The notes below the pieces were generated by a model. It did not search any database, was not told where the DNA came from, and saw only the letters and a list, made by a program, of their open reading frames with translations. 64,000 bases of DNA. Source: Succinimonas sp045124755. Its GTDB lineage: Bacteria; Pseudomonadota; Gammaproteobacteria; Enterobacterales; Succinivibrionaceae. The position numbers and the translations under genes were made by a program. Shown one piece after another: positions 51,241 to 59,351 of the stretch. Location: NCBI RefSeq assembly GCF_045124755.1, contig NZ_JBGVMK010000129.1; one strand, given 5' to 3'. Every line of letters begins with the position of its first letter. Position 1 is the first letter of the stretch.

Positions 51241-53517
51241 TCAGGAACCGGAAGCCTGATGAGCTTCGGCAAGCCTCCGGTTAAGCTCCTCCTCGTCAAT
51301 CACCTCAATCCCGTACTTCTGAGCATCCTGAAGCTTGGTGCCGGCAGACTCTCCCGCGGCCACCAAATGGGTTTTCCGGGACACGGATCCGCTGACCTTG
51401 GCGCCCAGAGCCTCCAGCTCGGCCTTGACCTCCGAGCGCTTCCGGGAAAGAGTGCCGGTAAGCACCACGGTTTTGCCGAAAAACCAGTTTCCGGAGATCT
51501 GCTCCAGAGCCTGACTGTCCTGCTTGATGCTCTCCGGTTCCCGGCCCCAGGTTTCCAGAATGTCCCTGATAATATCCCGGTTATGCTCCTCCTTAAAGAA
51601 ATTCACGATGTGCTCGGCACTGACCATGCCGATGTCGGGAATGGTCATAAGCTCCTCCAGCGAGGCCTTTTCCAGGTCGTAAATCGAGGCATAGCGCCGG
51701 GCCAGAGTCAGCGCGGTGGCTTCCCCGGTTTCCCGGATCCCCAGAGCGTAGATAAACCTGTTTAGGGGACAGTTTTTACTGCTGTCAATGTTGTTCTTAA
51801 TGGTGGCGGCCTTTTTGTCCCCCACCCTGAGAACAGTCACCGCCTTTCTTTCCGCTTCTGAAAAGAGGTCAATCTCCCCCTTGTCCGAAAACTCTCCGGG
51901 CATGAGATCATCCGCTTCGGATGCGGTGTCGCCGCCGGCCCGGGCCTCTTTGTCCGCGCTTTCCTCCGTACTGCTGACTCTTTCTCCGTAAGGCACTTTG
52001 GCCATGGCTTCAGCGGTAAGGTGGTAGATATCGTTAATGCCGTTAAGGAGACCAGCCTTCATGAAGGCGTCCACAAAGCTGTCTCCCAGCCCCTGAATAT
52101 TCATGGCATTGCGGGACACGAAATGCATAATGGCCTCCTTCTGCTGCGCCTTGCAGAAGAGTCCTCCGGTGCAGCGGGTGACCGCTTCCTCGGGAAGTCT
52201 CTCGAGACTGCTGCCGCAGACGGGGCAGACCTTAGGCCAGATAATTTCCTTTTCCGAGCCGGTTCTCATGTCGGCAATAACCCGCACCACCTGCGGAATA
52301 ACATCTCCGGCTCTTCTTATGGAAACATGATCCCCCAGCTTAAGTCCCAGTCTTTCAATTTCATCGGCGTTATGGAGGGTAACATTGCTGATGGTGGCTC
52401 CGGCCACGTTAACCGGGTCCAGCCGGGCCACGGGAGTGATTACTCCGGTGCGTCCCACCTGAAAATCCACCGCCCGGACGGTGGTGATTTCCTCCTGCGC
52501 GGGGAACTTGTGCGCCACGGCATAGCGGGGACTCCGGGACACATATCCCAGGATCTCCTGCTGCTCCGTGTTATTAACCTTGTAGACCACGCCGTCGATA
52601 TCATAGGGGAGCTGCATTCTCTTTTCCTGAACGGATCTGTGGAACTCCTGCAGGAAGCCGAGCCCCTTGCCCGTCCGGTATTCGGAATTAACGGGGATGC
52701 CCCATTTATGCACCAGATCCAGTCTGTCGGAATGCCGGACGGGCAGATCAAATCCCCGGCATTCCGGGACAAAGTAGCAGTTAAAGGTAAGACCGCGCTT
52801 CGCGGTAATGGCGGGATCCTTCTGCCGGAGACTGCCCGCGGCCGCATTCCGGGGATTGGCAAAAACCCGGTTTTTGGAGGAAGGGTTTTTCCGGGCCTCT
52901 TCATTCAGGGCGTTAAAGCTGGCATGGGGCATATATACCTCCCCCCGCACCTCCAGATATTCCGGGATCCGGTCTCCGTGGAGGGTGAGGGGCACGTTCC
53001 TGATGGTGCGCACCTGAGCGGTAACATCCTCGCCGGTCTGACCGTCCCCCCGGGTGGCCGCCTGAACAAGCTCGCCGTTTTCGTAAATGATGCTGCAGGC
53101 CAGGCCGTCCAGCTTCACCTCGGCGCAGAATTCAATATCGGCCTCGGACATATTAAGTCCGGCCGCGGCTCTTCTGACAAAGTCGGAGAGCTCCCCGTCG
53201 TTGAAAATGTCATCCAAGGACATCATCCGGGATTTATGGGTTACCTTTTTGAAGTCCTCCAGCACGGGCCCGCCCACCTTATGAGTGGGGGAATTTGGGG
53301 TGTCCAGATCCGGATGCTCCTTTTCCAGTGTCAGGAGCTCCTGAAAAAGCCGGTCGTATTCGGCGTCAGGCACCGAGGGATCGTCAAGCGTGTAGTATTC
53401 ATAGGCGTATCTGTTAATGAGCCTTCTGAGTTCCGAAATCCGCAAAGCTGCTTTTTCAGCGGTCAGTTCCCCGGCGCCGGCCGCCTTAAAAGTGTTATCC
53501 GCCATTTTTTCTGCCAT
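51241..53517 (-). CDS. ligA: NAD-dependent DNA ligase
   Basis: LigA seals nicks in replication and repair using NAD. Motifs in order: YYTLDDPSVPDAEYDRL (domain Ia), CAEVKLDGLACS with the adenylated Lys, the OB fold, the zinc finger CPVCGSSLERLPEEAVTRC with GLFCKAQQ, helix-hairpin-helix repeats, and a C-terminal BRCT domain (GKTVVLTGTLSRKRSEVKAE). The start at 53517 follows AAAGAGGATAAC and gives 758 residues, about 85 longer than E. coli LigA; most of the excess is an acidic insert (SSTEESADKEARAGGDTASE region) before the helix-hairpin-helix part. Confidence 0.96.
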   Translation of the reverse strand: MAEKMADNTFKAAGAGELTAEKAALRISELRRLINRYAYEYYTLDDPSVPDAEYDRLFQELLTLEKEHPDLDTPNSPTHKVGGPVLEDFKKVTHKSRMMSLDDIFNDGELSDFVRRAAAGLNMSEADIEFCAEVKLDGLACSIIYENGELVQAATRGDGQTGEDVTAQVRTIRNVPLTLHGDRIPEYLEVRGEVYMPHASFNALNEEARKNPSSKNRVFANPRNAAAGSLRQKDPAITAKRGLTFNCYFVPECRGFDLPVRHSDRLDLVHKWGIPVNSEYRTGKGLGFLQEFHRSVQEKRMQLPYDIDGVVYKVNNTEQQEILGYVSRSPRYAVAHKFPAQEEITTVRAVDFQVGRTGVITPVARLDPVNVAGATISNVTLHNADEIERLGLKLGDHVSIRRAGDVIPQVVRVIADMRTGSEKEIIWPKVCPVCGSSLERLPEEAVTRCTGGLFCKAQQKEAIMHFVSRNAMNIQGLGDSFVDAFMKAGLLNGINDIYHLTAEAMAKVPYGERVSSTEESADKEARAGGDTASEADDLMPGEFSDKGEIDLFSEAERKAVTVLRVGDKKAATIKNNIDSSKNCPLNRFIYALGIRETGEATALTLARRYASIYDLEKASLEELMTIPDIGMVSAEHIVNFFKEEHNRDIIRDILETWGREPESIKQDSQALEQISGNWFFGKTVVLTGTLSRKRSEVKAELEALGAKVSGSVSRKTHLVAAGESAGTKLQDAQKYGIEVIDEEELNRRLAEAHQASGS

Positions 53518-53955
53518 GTTATCCTCTTTTTCTGCCATTTCCTTGATCTCCAGACAGGTAAGTATAGCCGTTACCAGATCCGGCACAACGATTTTGTGAA
53601 CCGCTCCTGAAATCCCCCAGGAGGCCGCTTGCCTTCCGAACCTGATTTCCTGCGATGGCGGCTGTCCGTCGCAGCCTCTTGTCAGAGCAGCTCTGATATT
53701 GAACCTGTGAAGAGCTCTGTTGTAGAATAATAACCGGCATTATGGGAAAATTCAATACTTTTGACAGATTGATTTAGTAAAGCGGATTTATTGTATTCGT
53801 GTTTTGTTTTCCGGCGGAACCCCGGCGCCATATCATCGCAGTGACAGTCTATGCGCCATAGCTCATTGCATTAATATCCTTAACTCAAAGATAAATTATT
53901 CCTTAACCGGAGCAAGTATGTTAAAATGAGTTAAGTTTATCTCCGGATTCAGAAA
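53518..53955. other. Divergent intergenic region between ligA and endA
   Basis: About 440 bp. It holds the ligA promoter (listed separately); the endA promoter should be in the AT-rich right half but is not clear. No gene is seen. Confidence 0.5.
53727..53755 (-). promoter_or_regulatory. Sigma-70 type promoter of ligA
   Basis: TTGAAT, a 17-bp spacer and TATTAT on the minus strand, about 210 bp upstream of the chosen start. Confidence 0.6.
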
Positions 53956-54882
53956 ATGTTCTCCCCTGTCAAGCTGCTGCTCTTCCTGAAAAAATTTACT
54001 TACCGGACATTCCTGACTGCCGTGATAGCCGCGGATATCGCCGGGATGTCGTCCCTGCTCCTTATCTGCATCCGGCCGGATATTCATCGCAATCTGGTCT
54101 CCGTGTTCCGGGATCTCAGCGGCTTTGCGGGACTCCCCTTCCCGGAACGCCATGAGCTGCCCCGTCCTTCCCCGGCCGGAGACGCCGTTCCCGGCTCCCG
54201 GGAAACGCCATCATATCACTCTCTCGCGGATCCCCGGCAGCAGTATATTCCTTTTGAAAAGTCCAAAAGAGAGCTCATCAAAATATACCGGGAGGCTCCA
54301 GTTCCGGAAACCTTCTACTGCCGCTGCCCTCTGATCTTCCGCAACGGCAAAATCTACCCGGATATCGCCGCCTGCGGCTACAAAATCAGAAAACAGGAAA
54401 AACGCGCCCGCCGCATCGAATGGGAGCATATTGTGCCGGCCTCCTGGTTCGGCGGACAGATGGCGTGCTGGAAACAGGGCGGCCGCAATAACTGCAATAA
54501 CGTGCCGGAATTTGAAATCATGGCCGGCGACATGCATAACCTGGCCCCGGCAGTGGGAGAAGTCAACGATGACCGGAAGGCCTACCGCTACCGGCAGTTT
54601 CCTCATCCGGAGCAGGCTGTCTACGGGAAGTGCCGTTTTTTCATATCGGAGGATAAGCCCAGAGCCGCAGAGCCGCCGGAATACACCCGGGGCTTTATCG
54701 CCCGATCCTTCAAATATATGGCCAGACAGCACGGGCTTAAGTTTTCCAAAGGGGATCGGCAGTTTATTGAGATCTGGGACAAAAAATACCCGCCGGACGC
54801 CTGGGAATGCCGAAGAAACCAGCTTATCAAACAGGTTCAGGGAAATGACAACCCCTTCGTAACCGCAAAATGCCGCGAGTGA
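53956..54882 (+). CDS. endA: Endonuclease I (EndA/Vvn-type periplasmic nuclease)
   Basis: The His-Me finger nuclease core is clear: RRIEWEHIVPASWFGGQMAC, then NNCNNVPEFEIMAGDMHNLA and PAVGEVNDDRKAY, with the general-base His in EHIVPA and metal Asn in HNLAP. Cysteines in CRCP, AACGY and CWKQGGRNNCNN match the family's disulfides. The N-terminus is longer than usual (308 residues against ~235) with a hydrophobic segment (FLTAVIAADIAGMSSLLLIC) that may be a signal anchor, followed by a Pro-rich stretch. Family members degrade DNA in the periplasm or outside the cell. The start is uncertain. Confidence 0.9.
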   Translation: MFSPVKLLLFLKKFTYRTFLTAVIAADIAGMSSLLLICIRPDIHRNLVSVFRDLSGFAGLPFPERHELPRPSPAGDAVPGSRETPSYHSLADPRQQYIPFEKSKRELIKIYREAPVPETFYCRCPLIFRNGKIYPDIAACGYKIRKQEKRARRIEWEHIVPASWFGGQMACWKQGGRNNCNNVPEFEIMAGDMHNLAPAVGEVNDDRKAYRYRQFPHPEQAVYGKCRFFISEDKPRAAEPPEYTRGFIARSFKYMARQHGLKFSKGDRQFIEIWDKKYPPDAWECRRNQLIKQVQGNDNPFVTAKCRE

Positions 54883-54954
54883 ATGAAGAGCCGCCAAACC
54901 TTGCGGATAAATGCCGCATGAATAAAGCGGGGAGGATTCCGTCCCCTGAAGCTC

Positions 54955-55749
54955 TTAAAAAATGCCCGGACAGGAGGTGTTTATCAGGGAACAGGAGAGG
55001 TCAAACACCCGGTTCATGGCCTCGTTCCAGTGCCGGAGAAAGCCGGTCAGCACCAGCCGGAGCACAATGAGACCGCAGAGCAGGGAAACCGCAAAGCCCA
55101 GGCTGAAGATATTAAGCTGCGGAGCCGCTCTCGTCATCACGCCGAAGGTAAAGTTCACCAGGAGCATGGCGCAGATGGAGCTCAGAGACAGGGACAGCGC
55201 CAATGAAAACATCAGACTCCCGAAACGGGCGAATTCCATAAAGGGGATGCTGAAAAAGCCCGCAAAGCCCACCGGGAGGGTAACAAAGCTTTCCGCCAGA
55301 AGCCGGAACAGCACCAGATGGCCGTTCACTGCAAAAAACAGAATGGTAGCCAGCACGGAAAAGAACTGCCCCACCACCGGGGTATTGGAACCGGACACCG
55401 GATCCACCAGGGAGGCAAAGCCCAGACCTGTCTGCATGGCCACCACCTGTCCGGCCACCACGAAGATCTGGGAAATAAACTGCGTGGCGTACCCCATCAT
55501 AATGCCGATAATGATCTGATAGCCTGCCAGCAGAAAGAAGCCCGGACTCATGAGATCCGGGATATTTTGCATTTCCGGAACCATGGGATAGATAATGACG
55601 GTGAGCGCCAGGGAAAGTCCCAGCTTCACAATGGAGGGCACGCTCCGGGAGCCCAGAGCGAACATGGCCATGACGCAGGAGGAAACGCGCAGAAACGGCA
55701 ATATCAGAGATGCCATAAAGGAGAGCAACATTTCCTCTGAAAATACCAT
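54955..55749 (-). CDS. fliR: Flagellar export apparatus protein FliR
   Basis: A 264-residue membrane protein with about six hydrophobic segments, part of the FliPQR export gate of the flagellar type III secretion system. Recognisable features are the LPFLRVSSCVMAMFALGSRS start, VAGQVVAMQTGLGFASLVDP and PQLNIFSLGFAV. It is the last fli gene of the operon here; flhB, which often follows, is absent, the next gene being endA on the other strand. Confidence 0.95.
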   Translation of the reverse strand: MVFSEEMLLSFMASLILPFLRVSSCVMAMFALGSRSVPSIVKLGLSLALTVIIYPMVPEMQNIPDLMSPGFFLLAGYQIIIGIMMGYATQFISQIFVVAGQVVAMQTGLGFASLVDPVSGSNTPVVGQFFSVLATILFFAVNGHLVLFRLLAESFVTLPVGFAGFFSIPFMEFARFGSLMFSLALSLSLSSICAMLLVNFTFGVMTRAAPQLNIFSLGFAVSLLCGLIVLRLVLTGFLRHWNEAMNRVFDLSCSLINTSCPGIF

Positions 55750-55795
55750 TTATCCCTTTTCCCCTGCCGCAGTCCCTAACCTTGTCCGCCCCGGT

Positions 55796-56065
55796 TCAGC
55801 CGATAACCGAAGGGATAATGTCCACTAGATGCCGGAAAAAGCTCATCAGCTTTTCCAGGCCCCAGTGGGCTCCCAGAGCCAGGGCTACCACGGTTATCAG
55901 AAGACGGGGCAGAAAGCTCAGGGTCTGTTCATTGATGGAGGTCGCCGCCTGAAACACGGCCACCAGAAGTCCCACGGCCAGAGAGGGCAGGATGGAGGCC
56001 GCCACCAGCACCGTCACCACCCACAAAGCCTCTCTGACGATATCCACAAAGACCTCGGGATTCAC
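55796..56065 (-). CDS. fliQ: Flagellar export apparatus protein FliQ
   Basis: Start at a GTG (56065) preceded by GGGAGGATAGC, giving exactly 89 residues as in E. coli. The sequence PEVFVDIVREALWVVTVLVA, VAVFQAATSINEQTLSF and the two membrane spans are typical of FliQ. The start lies 1 bp after the fliP stop codon, so the genes are coupled. Open frame upstream of the GTG belongs to fliP sequence in another frame. Confidence 0.94.
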   Translation of the reverse strand: MNPEVFVDIVREALWVVTVLVAASILPSLAVGLLVAVFQAATSINEQTLSFLPRLLITVVALALGAHWGLEKLMSFFRHLVDIIPSVIG

Positions 56066-56066
56066 G

Positions 56067-56822
56067 CTATCCTCCCAGACCGAAGCTGGACACCAGACTG
56101 CCCATGATGAGAGACCAGCCGTCCACCAGCACAAACAGCATGATCTTGAAGGGCAGCGACACAATCATGGGAGACAGCATCATCATGCCCATGGCCATGA
56201 GAATGCTGGCCACCACGAGATCGATGACCAGAAAAGGCAGAAACAGCATAAAACCCATCTGAAAGGCCGTTTTAAGCTCGCTGACCATAAAGGCCGGGAT
56301 CAGCACCTTCAGGGGCACCTGCTCCTTGGTCTCGTAAACCTCTCCGGCGAATTCGGCAAAGACCCCGATGTCATGAGGCCGGGTCTGGGAAAGCATGAAG
56401 TTCTTCATGGGGATCTTGGCGTTTTCCAAAGCCTGCGGGGCCGTGATTTCATCATTCATATACGGCTGCAAAGCTTTGTCGTTAATTTCGTCCAGCACCG
56501 GACTCATAATGAAAAAGGACAGAAAAAGAGCAATGCCCACAATGATCTGGTTGGACGGAGTGGTCTGGAGTCCCAGAGCCTGCCGGAGAATGGCCAGCAC
56601 CACCACGATGCGGGTAAAGCTGGTCATCATGATCAGAATGGCCGGCAGAAAGGACAGAGCCGTCATCAGCAGGAGCACCTGCAAGGTCAGGGAATACTCC
56701 TGCGAACCGTCGGCATTGGTGGTCACCGTAACGGCATTAAGGGTCAGATCCCGGGCCAGCGCCGGTTCCGCCCCCCAGAGAAAAATCAGCGCCGCCAGCA
56801 GAATACCAAGAATTTTTTTCAA
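56067..56822 (-). CDS. fliP: Flagellar export apparatus protein FliP
   Basis: FliP forms the core of the export gate with FliQ and FliR. A cleavable signal (KKILGILLAALIFLWGAEPALA) precedes the mature protein; LPAILIMMTSFTRIVVVLAI, LGLQTTPSNQIIVGIALFLS and ELKTAFQMGFMLFLPFLVID are classic FliP. The start is set at TTG 56822, six bases after AGGAGG; GTG at 56825 and TTG at 56855 are alternatives. The gap to fliN (about 165 bp) contains no fliO. Confidence 0.94.
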   Translation of the reverse strand: MKKILGILLAALIFLWGAEPALARDLTLNAVTVTTNADGSQEYSLTLQVLLLMTALSFLPAILIMMTSFTRIVVVLAILRQALGLQTTPSNQIIVGIALFLSFFIMSPVLDEINDKALQPYMNDEITAPQALENAKIPMKNFMLSQTRPHDIGVFAEFAGEVYETKEQVPLKVLIPAFMVSELKTAFQMGFMLFLPFLVIDLVVASILMAMGMMMLSPMIVSLPFKIMLFVLVDGWSLIMGSLVSSFGLGG

Positions 56823-56988
56823 CACATACCTCCTCTCCCGCAGGATAAGCGCCAAAGGGATCTTCGAAAAACGACTCTGCGCAATAGACGAACAGTCGAA
56901 CAGAAGAACAGCCGAATAAACAATCCGGGCATCATGTCCGGAACCGGATTTCTCCGCCCGCAGATCCCGGGCCCCCGGCGCGTCTTTT

Positions 56989-57381
56989 CTACTTCAGCTT
57001 CTTAATGCGTTCAATCTGACTGATAACATCGGTGAGACGAATACCGAACTTGTCATTTACCACCACCACTTCCCCGTGGGCAATCAGGGTGCCGTTAACC
57101 AGCACGTCCAGGGGCTCGCCGGCCACCCGATCCAGCTCCACCACGGAGCCCTGATTCAGCTGCAGCAGGTTGCGGATGGTAATCTGGGAACGGCCGACCT
57201 CCATGGTAATGGTCACCGGAATATCCATAATGGCATCAAGCTTGGCCTGTTCCTCGGGGGTGACGGGCTTTTTTTCAGACTGGGAAAAGTCTTCGAATTC
57301 CGCCTTCTTAGGCTCATCGGAAAGCTCCACGCCTTTCTGCTCCTTCAAGGCCTCTGCCCATACATCATCAATATCTGACAT
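56989..57381 (-). CDS. fliN: Flagellar motor switch protein FliN
   Basis: FliN is the C-ring component beneath FliM. The SpoA/CheC-like C-terminal domain is clear: MDIPVTITMEVGRSQITIRN, LLQLNQGSVVELDRVAGEPL and DVLVNGTLIAHGEVVVVNDK, FGIRLTDVIS. The N-terminal ~50 residues are acidic and variable. Start at 57381 with GGAG seven bases upstream; ATG at 57393 is an alternative. It follows fliM by about 45 bp. Confidence 0.95.
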   Translation of the reverse strand: MSDIDDVWAEALKEQKGVELSDEPKKAEFEDFSQSEKKPVTPEEQAKLDAIMDIPVTITMEVGRSQITIRNLLQLNQGSVVELDRVAGEPLDVLVNGTLIAHGEVVVVNDKFGIRLTDVISQIERIKKLK

Positions 57382-57428
57382 TTTGCGCTCCATGTAATTG
57401 TTCCGGAACCGAAGGCTGATTTTCTGAC

Positions 57429-58493
57429 TCAGGCTTCAGTTTCCTGCTGTTCTTCGGATTCCTCATCCGCGGCTCCCCGGTGCCGCCGGAGCACCAGAGC
57501 CAGCTCGTTCTTCATAAACTCCGGACGCTTGATCTGCTCGGTTATCTTAATGGCCAGCTTTTCATCAGTGCGGCCCAGCTTGGCATGATAGGTGGGCAAA
57601 TCCTCCACAAAAACCAGAGTATGATCCGGCAGCTTCACCGGAATGATCGTGCCCGGCTTAAAGTTTTCAATATCCCGGAGGGTAAGCTGAAATTCCATAA
57701 GCTGCACCTTAAGGCCCACCTTAACTCCCATGACCTCTTCCCGGAGAGCCTTGCTCCAGCGAATGTCGGTGTCTCCCTTGTCCGACTGCACGCCGGCATC
57801 CAGAAGCTCGCGGATCGGCTCCACCATGGAATAAGGCATGGCAATATGAAAATCTCCCCCGCCGCCGTCCAGCTCGATATGGAAGGAATTGATGACAATA
57901 ACCTCGGTGGGGCTGACGATGTTGGCCATGGCCGGGTTTACTTCGCTGTCCAGGTATTCGAATTCCACATCCATAACCGGAGACCAGGCTTCCCGGTAAT
58001 CCTCAAAGATTATCTTCATGAGCATCTGGATAATGCGTCTCTCGGTGGGGGTGAATTCGCGGCCCTCGATTTTGGCGCGGTACCGGCCGTCGCCGCCGAA
58101 GAAATTCTCCACCATGATAAAGACCAGCCGAGCCTCCATGGTGATCAGCCCCGTGCCCTTAAGAGGCCGGAAACGCACCATATTCAGACTGGTGGGAACG
58201 AACAGGGTATGCACATATTCGCCGAATTTAATCATCTGAACGCCGTTTATGGAAACCTCGGCGGTGCGGCGCATCATATTGAAGAGGGAAATACGAAGAT
58301 GTCTGGCAAAACGTTCGTTCACCAGCTCCAGAGTGGGCATGCGCCCGCGGACTATGCGATCCTGAGCGGCAAAATCATATCTGGCAAAACCGCCGTCGCT
58401 GCCGCTGTCGTCCTGTTCCGGTTCCTCCTGCGGCACGTCGTCAACGCCATGGAGGAGCGCGTCAATTTCATCCTGACTTAAAATATCAGACAC
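57429..58493 (-). CDS. fliM: Flagellar motor switch protein FliM
   Basis: FliM binds phosphorylated CheY through its N-terminal peptide, present here as MSDILSQDEIDALLHGVDDV. The middle domain (FARHLRISLFNMMRRTAEVS, the GGDGRY region) and the C-terminal SpoA domain (VKVGLKVQLMEFQLTLRDIE) are standard. At 354 residues it has normal length with a slightly extended acidic C-terminus. Retention of the CheY-binding peptide suggests chemotactic control of the motor. It lies 18 bp downstream of fliL. Confidence 0.96.
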   Translation of the reverse strand: MSDILSQDEIDALLHGVDDVPQEEPEQDDSGSDGGFARYDFAAQDRIVRGRMPTLELVNERFARHLRISLFNMMRRTAEVSINGVQMIKFGEYVHTLFVPTSLNMVRFRPLKGTGLITMEARLVFIMVENFFGGDGRYRAKIEGREFTPTERRIIQMLMKIIFEDYREAWSPVMDVEFEYLDSEVNPAMANIVSPTEVIVINSFHIELDGGGGDFHIAMPYSMVEPIRELLDAGVQSDKGDTDIRWSKALREEVMGVKVGLKVQLMEFQLTLRDIENFKPGTIIPVKLPDHTLVFVEDLPTYHAKLGRTDEKLAIKITEQIKRPEFMKNELALVLRRHRGAADEESEEQQETEA

Positions 58494-58511
58494 TTTGTCA
58501 GCCCTGCCCTG

Positions 58512-59039
58512 TTACTGCATTACAAAATCGGTAAAAAGAACCTTTTCCACCACCGGCTTCCCGGTTTCCTTCAGCATAGCCTCCTGAACCTCCTTAAGGC
58601 AGGCAGCCTTAACCTCCCGGCGGCCCTCTATCATGTTGTAGATGTCCGGCTGGTTCTGGTACTTGTACAGCACCTCGCTGATGGCATTCTTTATCAGAGG
58701 TTCATGCAGCGTGGCCAAGTCCAGATTATCCTGGGAGTTCACGGTGATCTGCATTTTTACCTGCATCATGCGGTGTCTGGGCTTGGTGGGGATCTGGATG
58801 ACAAACGGCTTTTTGATGTTGAGATAAAGGATCTCGGGAATGCCGGGAGCAGGAGCGCCCGGAAGCTGAACCTGCGGCTCCTCGGCGGATCCGGAGTCGC
58901 CGCCGGAAAGAGCCACGGCAGCCCCGCCGCCGCCCAGAAGGAGCACTGCGGCCGCGATGATGATAATAAGCAGCTTTTTCTTTTTTCCGCCGTCATCTCC
59001 CCCGAGGTTAAGCTGCTGTTCCTGATTTCCGTCCGTCAT
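58512..59039 (-). CDS. fliL: Flagellar basal-body-associated protein FliL
   Basis: A single-span inner-membrane protein (KKKLLIIIIAAAVLLLGGGG) with a periplasmic FliL domain (YLNIKKPFVIQIPTKPRHRM, MQVKMQITVNSQDNLDLATL, EPLIKNAISEVLYKY) ending VEKVLFTDFVMQ. FliL stabilises stators around the motor. The N-terminal cytosolic tail is acidic. It precedes fliM in the operon; a paralog lies beside plsB (34452-34895). Confidence 0.94.
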   Translation of the reverse strand: MTDGNQEQQLNLGGDDGGKKKKLLIIIIAAAVLLLGGGGAAVALSGGDSGSAEEPQVQLPGAPAPGIPEILYLNIKKPFVIQIPTKPRHRMMQVKMQITVNSQDNLDLATLHEPLIKNAISEVLYKYQNQPDIYNMIEGRREVKAACLKEVQEAMLKETGKPVVEKVLFTDFVMQ

Positions 59040-59351
59040 AATTCCGTCCCGTTATCGCGCTGATTCCGCCCCTGATATGTTCCTGAAAATAATCCTGACA
59101 TGCTTTTGCTGTCAAAGTCACCCCGGTTCCGGGCTTTGCCCCTCATATTCTATCTTTAAACCGGAGAGCAAAGGCAGATCAAAGCCGGAATTGTAGCAAA
59201 TTTTGCGAATTTCCCGCCATCTCGGAGATCCGGACACTCTCCCCGCCGGAAAATGCCCCGGAGATCCCGGGGAAAAGTCCCTCAGGAACAAGGAACAGGA
59301 AGCGAAGAATAAGCCCCGAAGGGATCTGCCTCCGGGGCCGGCGGCCGCCTG
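59040..59351. other. Gap between fliK and fliL
   Basis: About 310 bp with the terminator-like hairpins after fliK (59253-59275 and 59303-59337) and presumably an internal promoter for fliL. No convincing sigma-28 or sigma-54 site was found, and no gene. Confidence 0.45.
59303..59337 (-). terminator. Probable terminator after fliK
   Basis: CCCCGGAGG/CCTTCGGGG stem with a 6-nt loop followed on the minus strand by CTTATTCTTC, just past the fliK stop. A second hairpin (CCCCGG/CCGGGG) follows further downstream. Confidence 0.55.

Noticed and set aside
56880..56945. Short frame starting MMPGLFIRLFF as fliO
   Set aside because: No FliO-like domain, basic rather than typical bitopic layout, and no ribosome-binding site.
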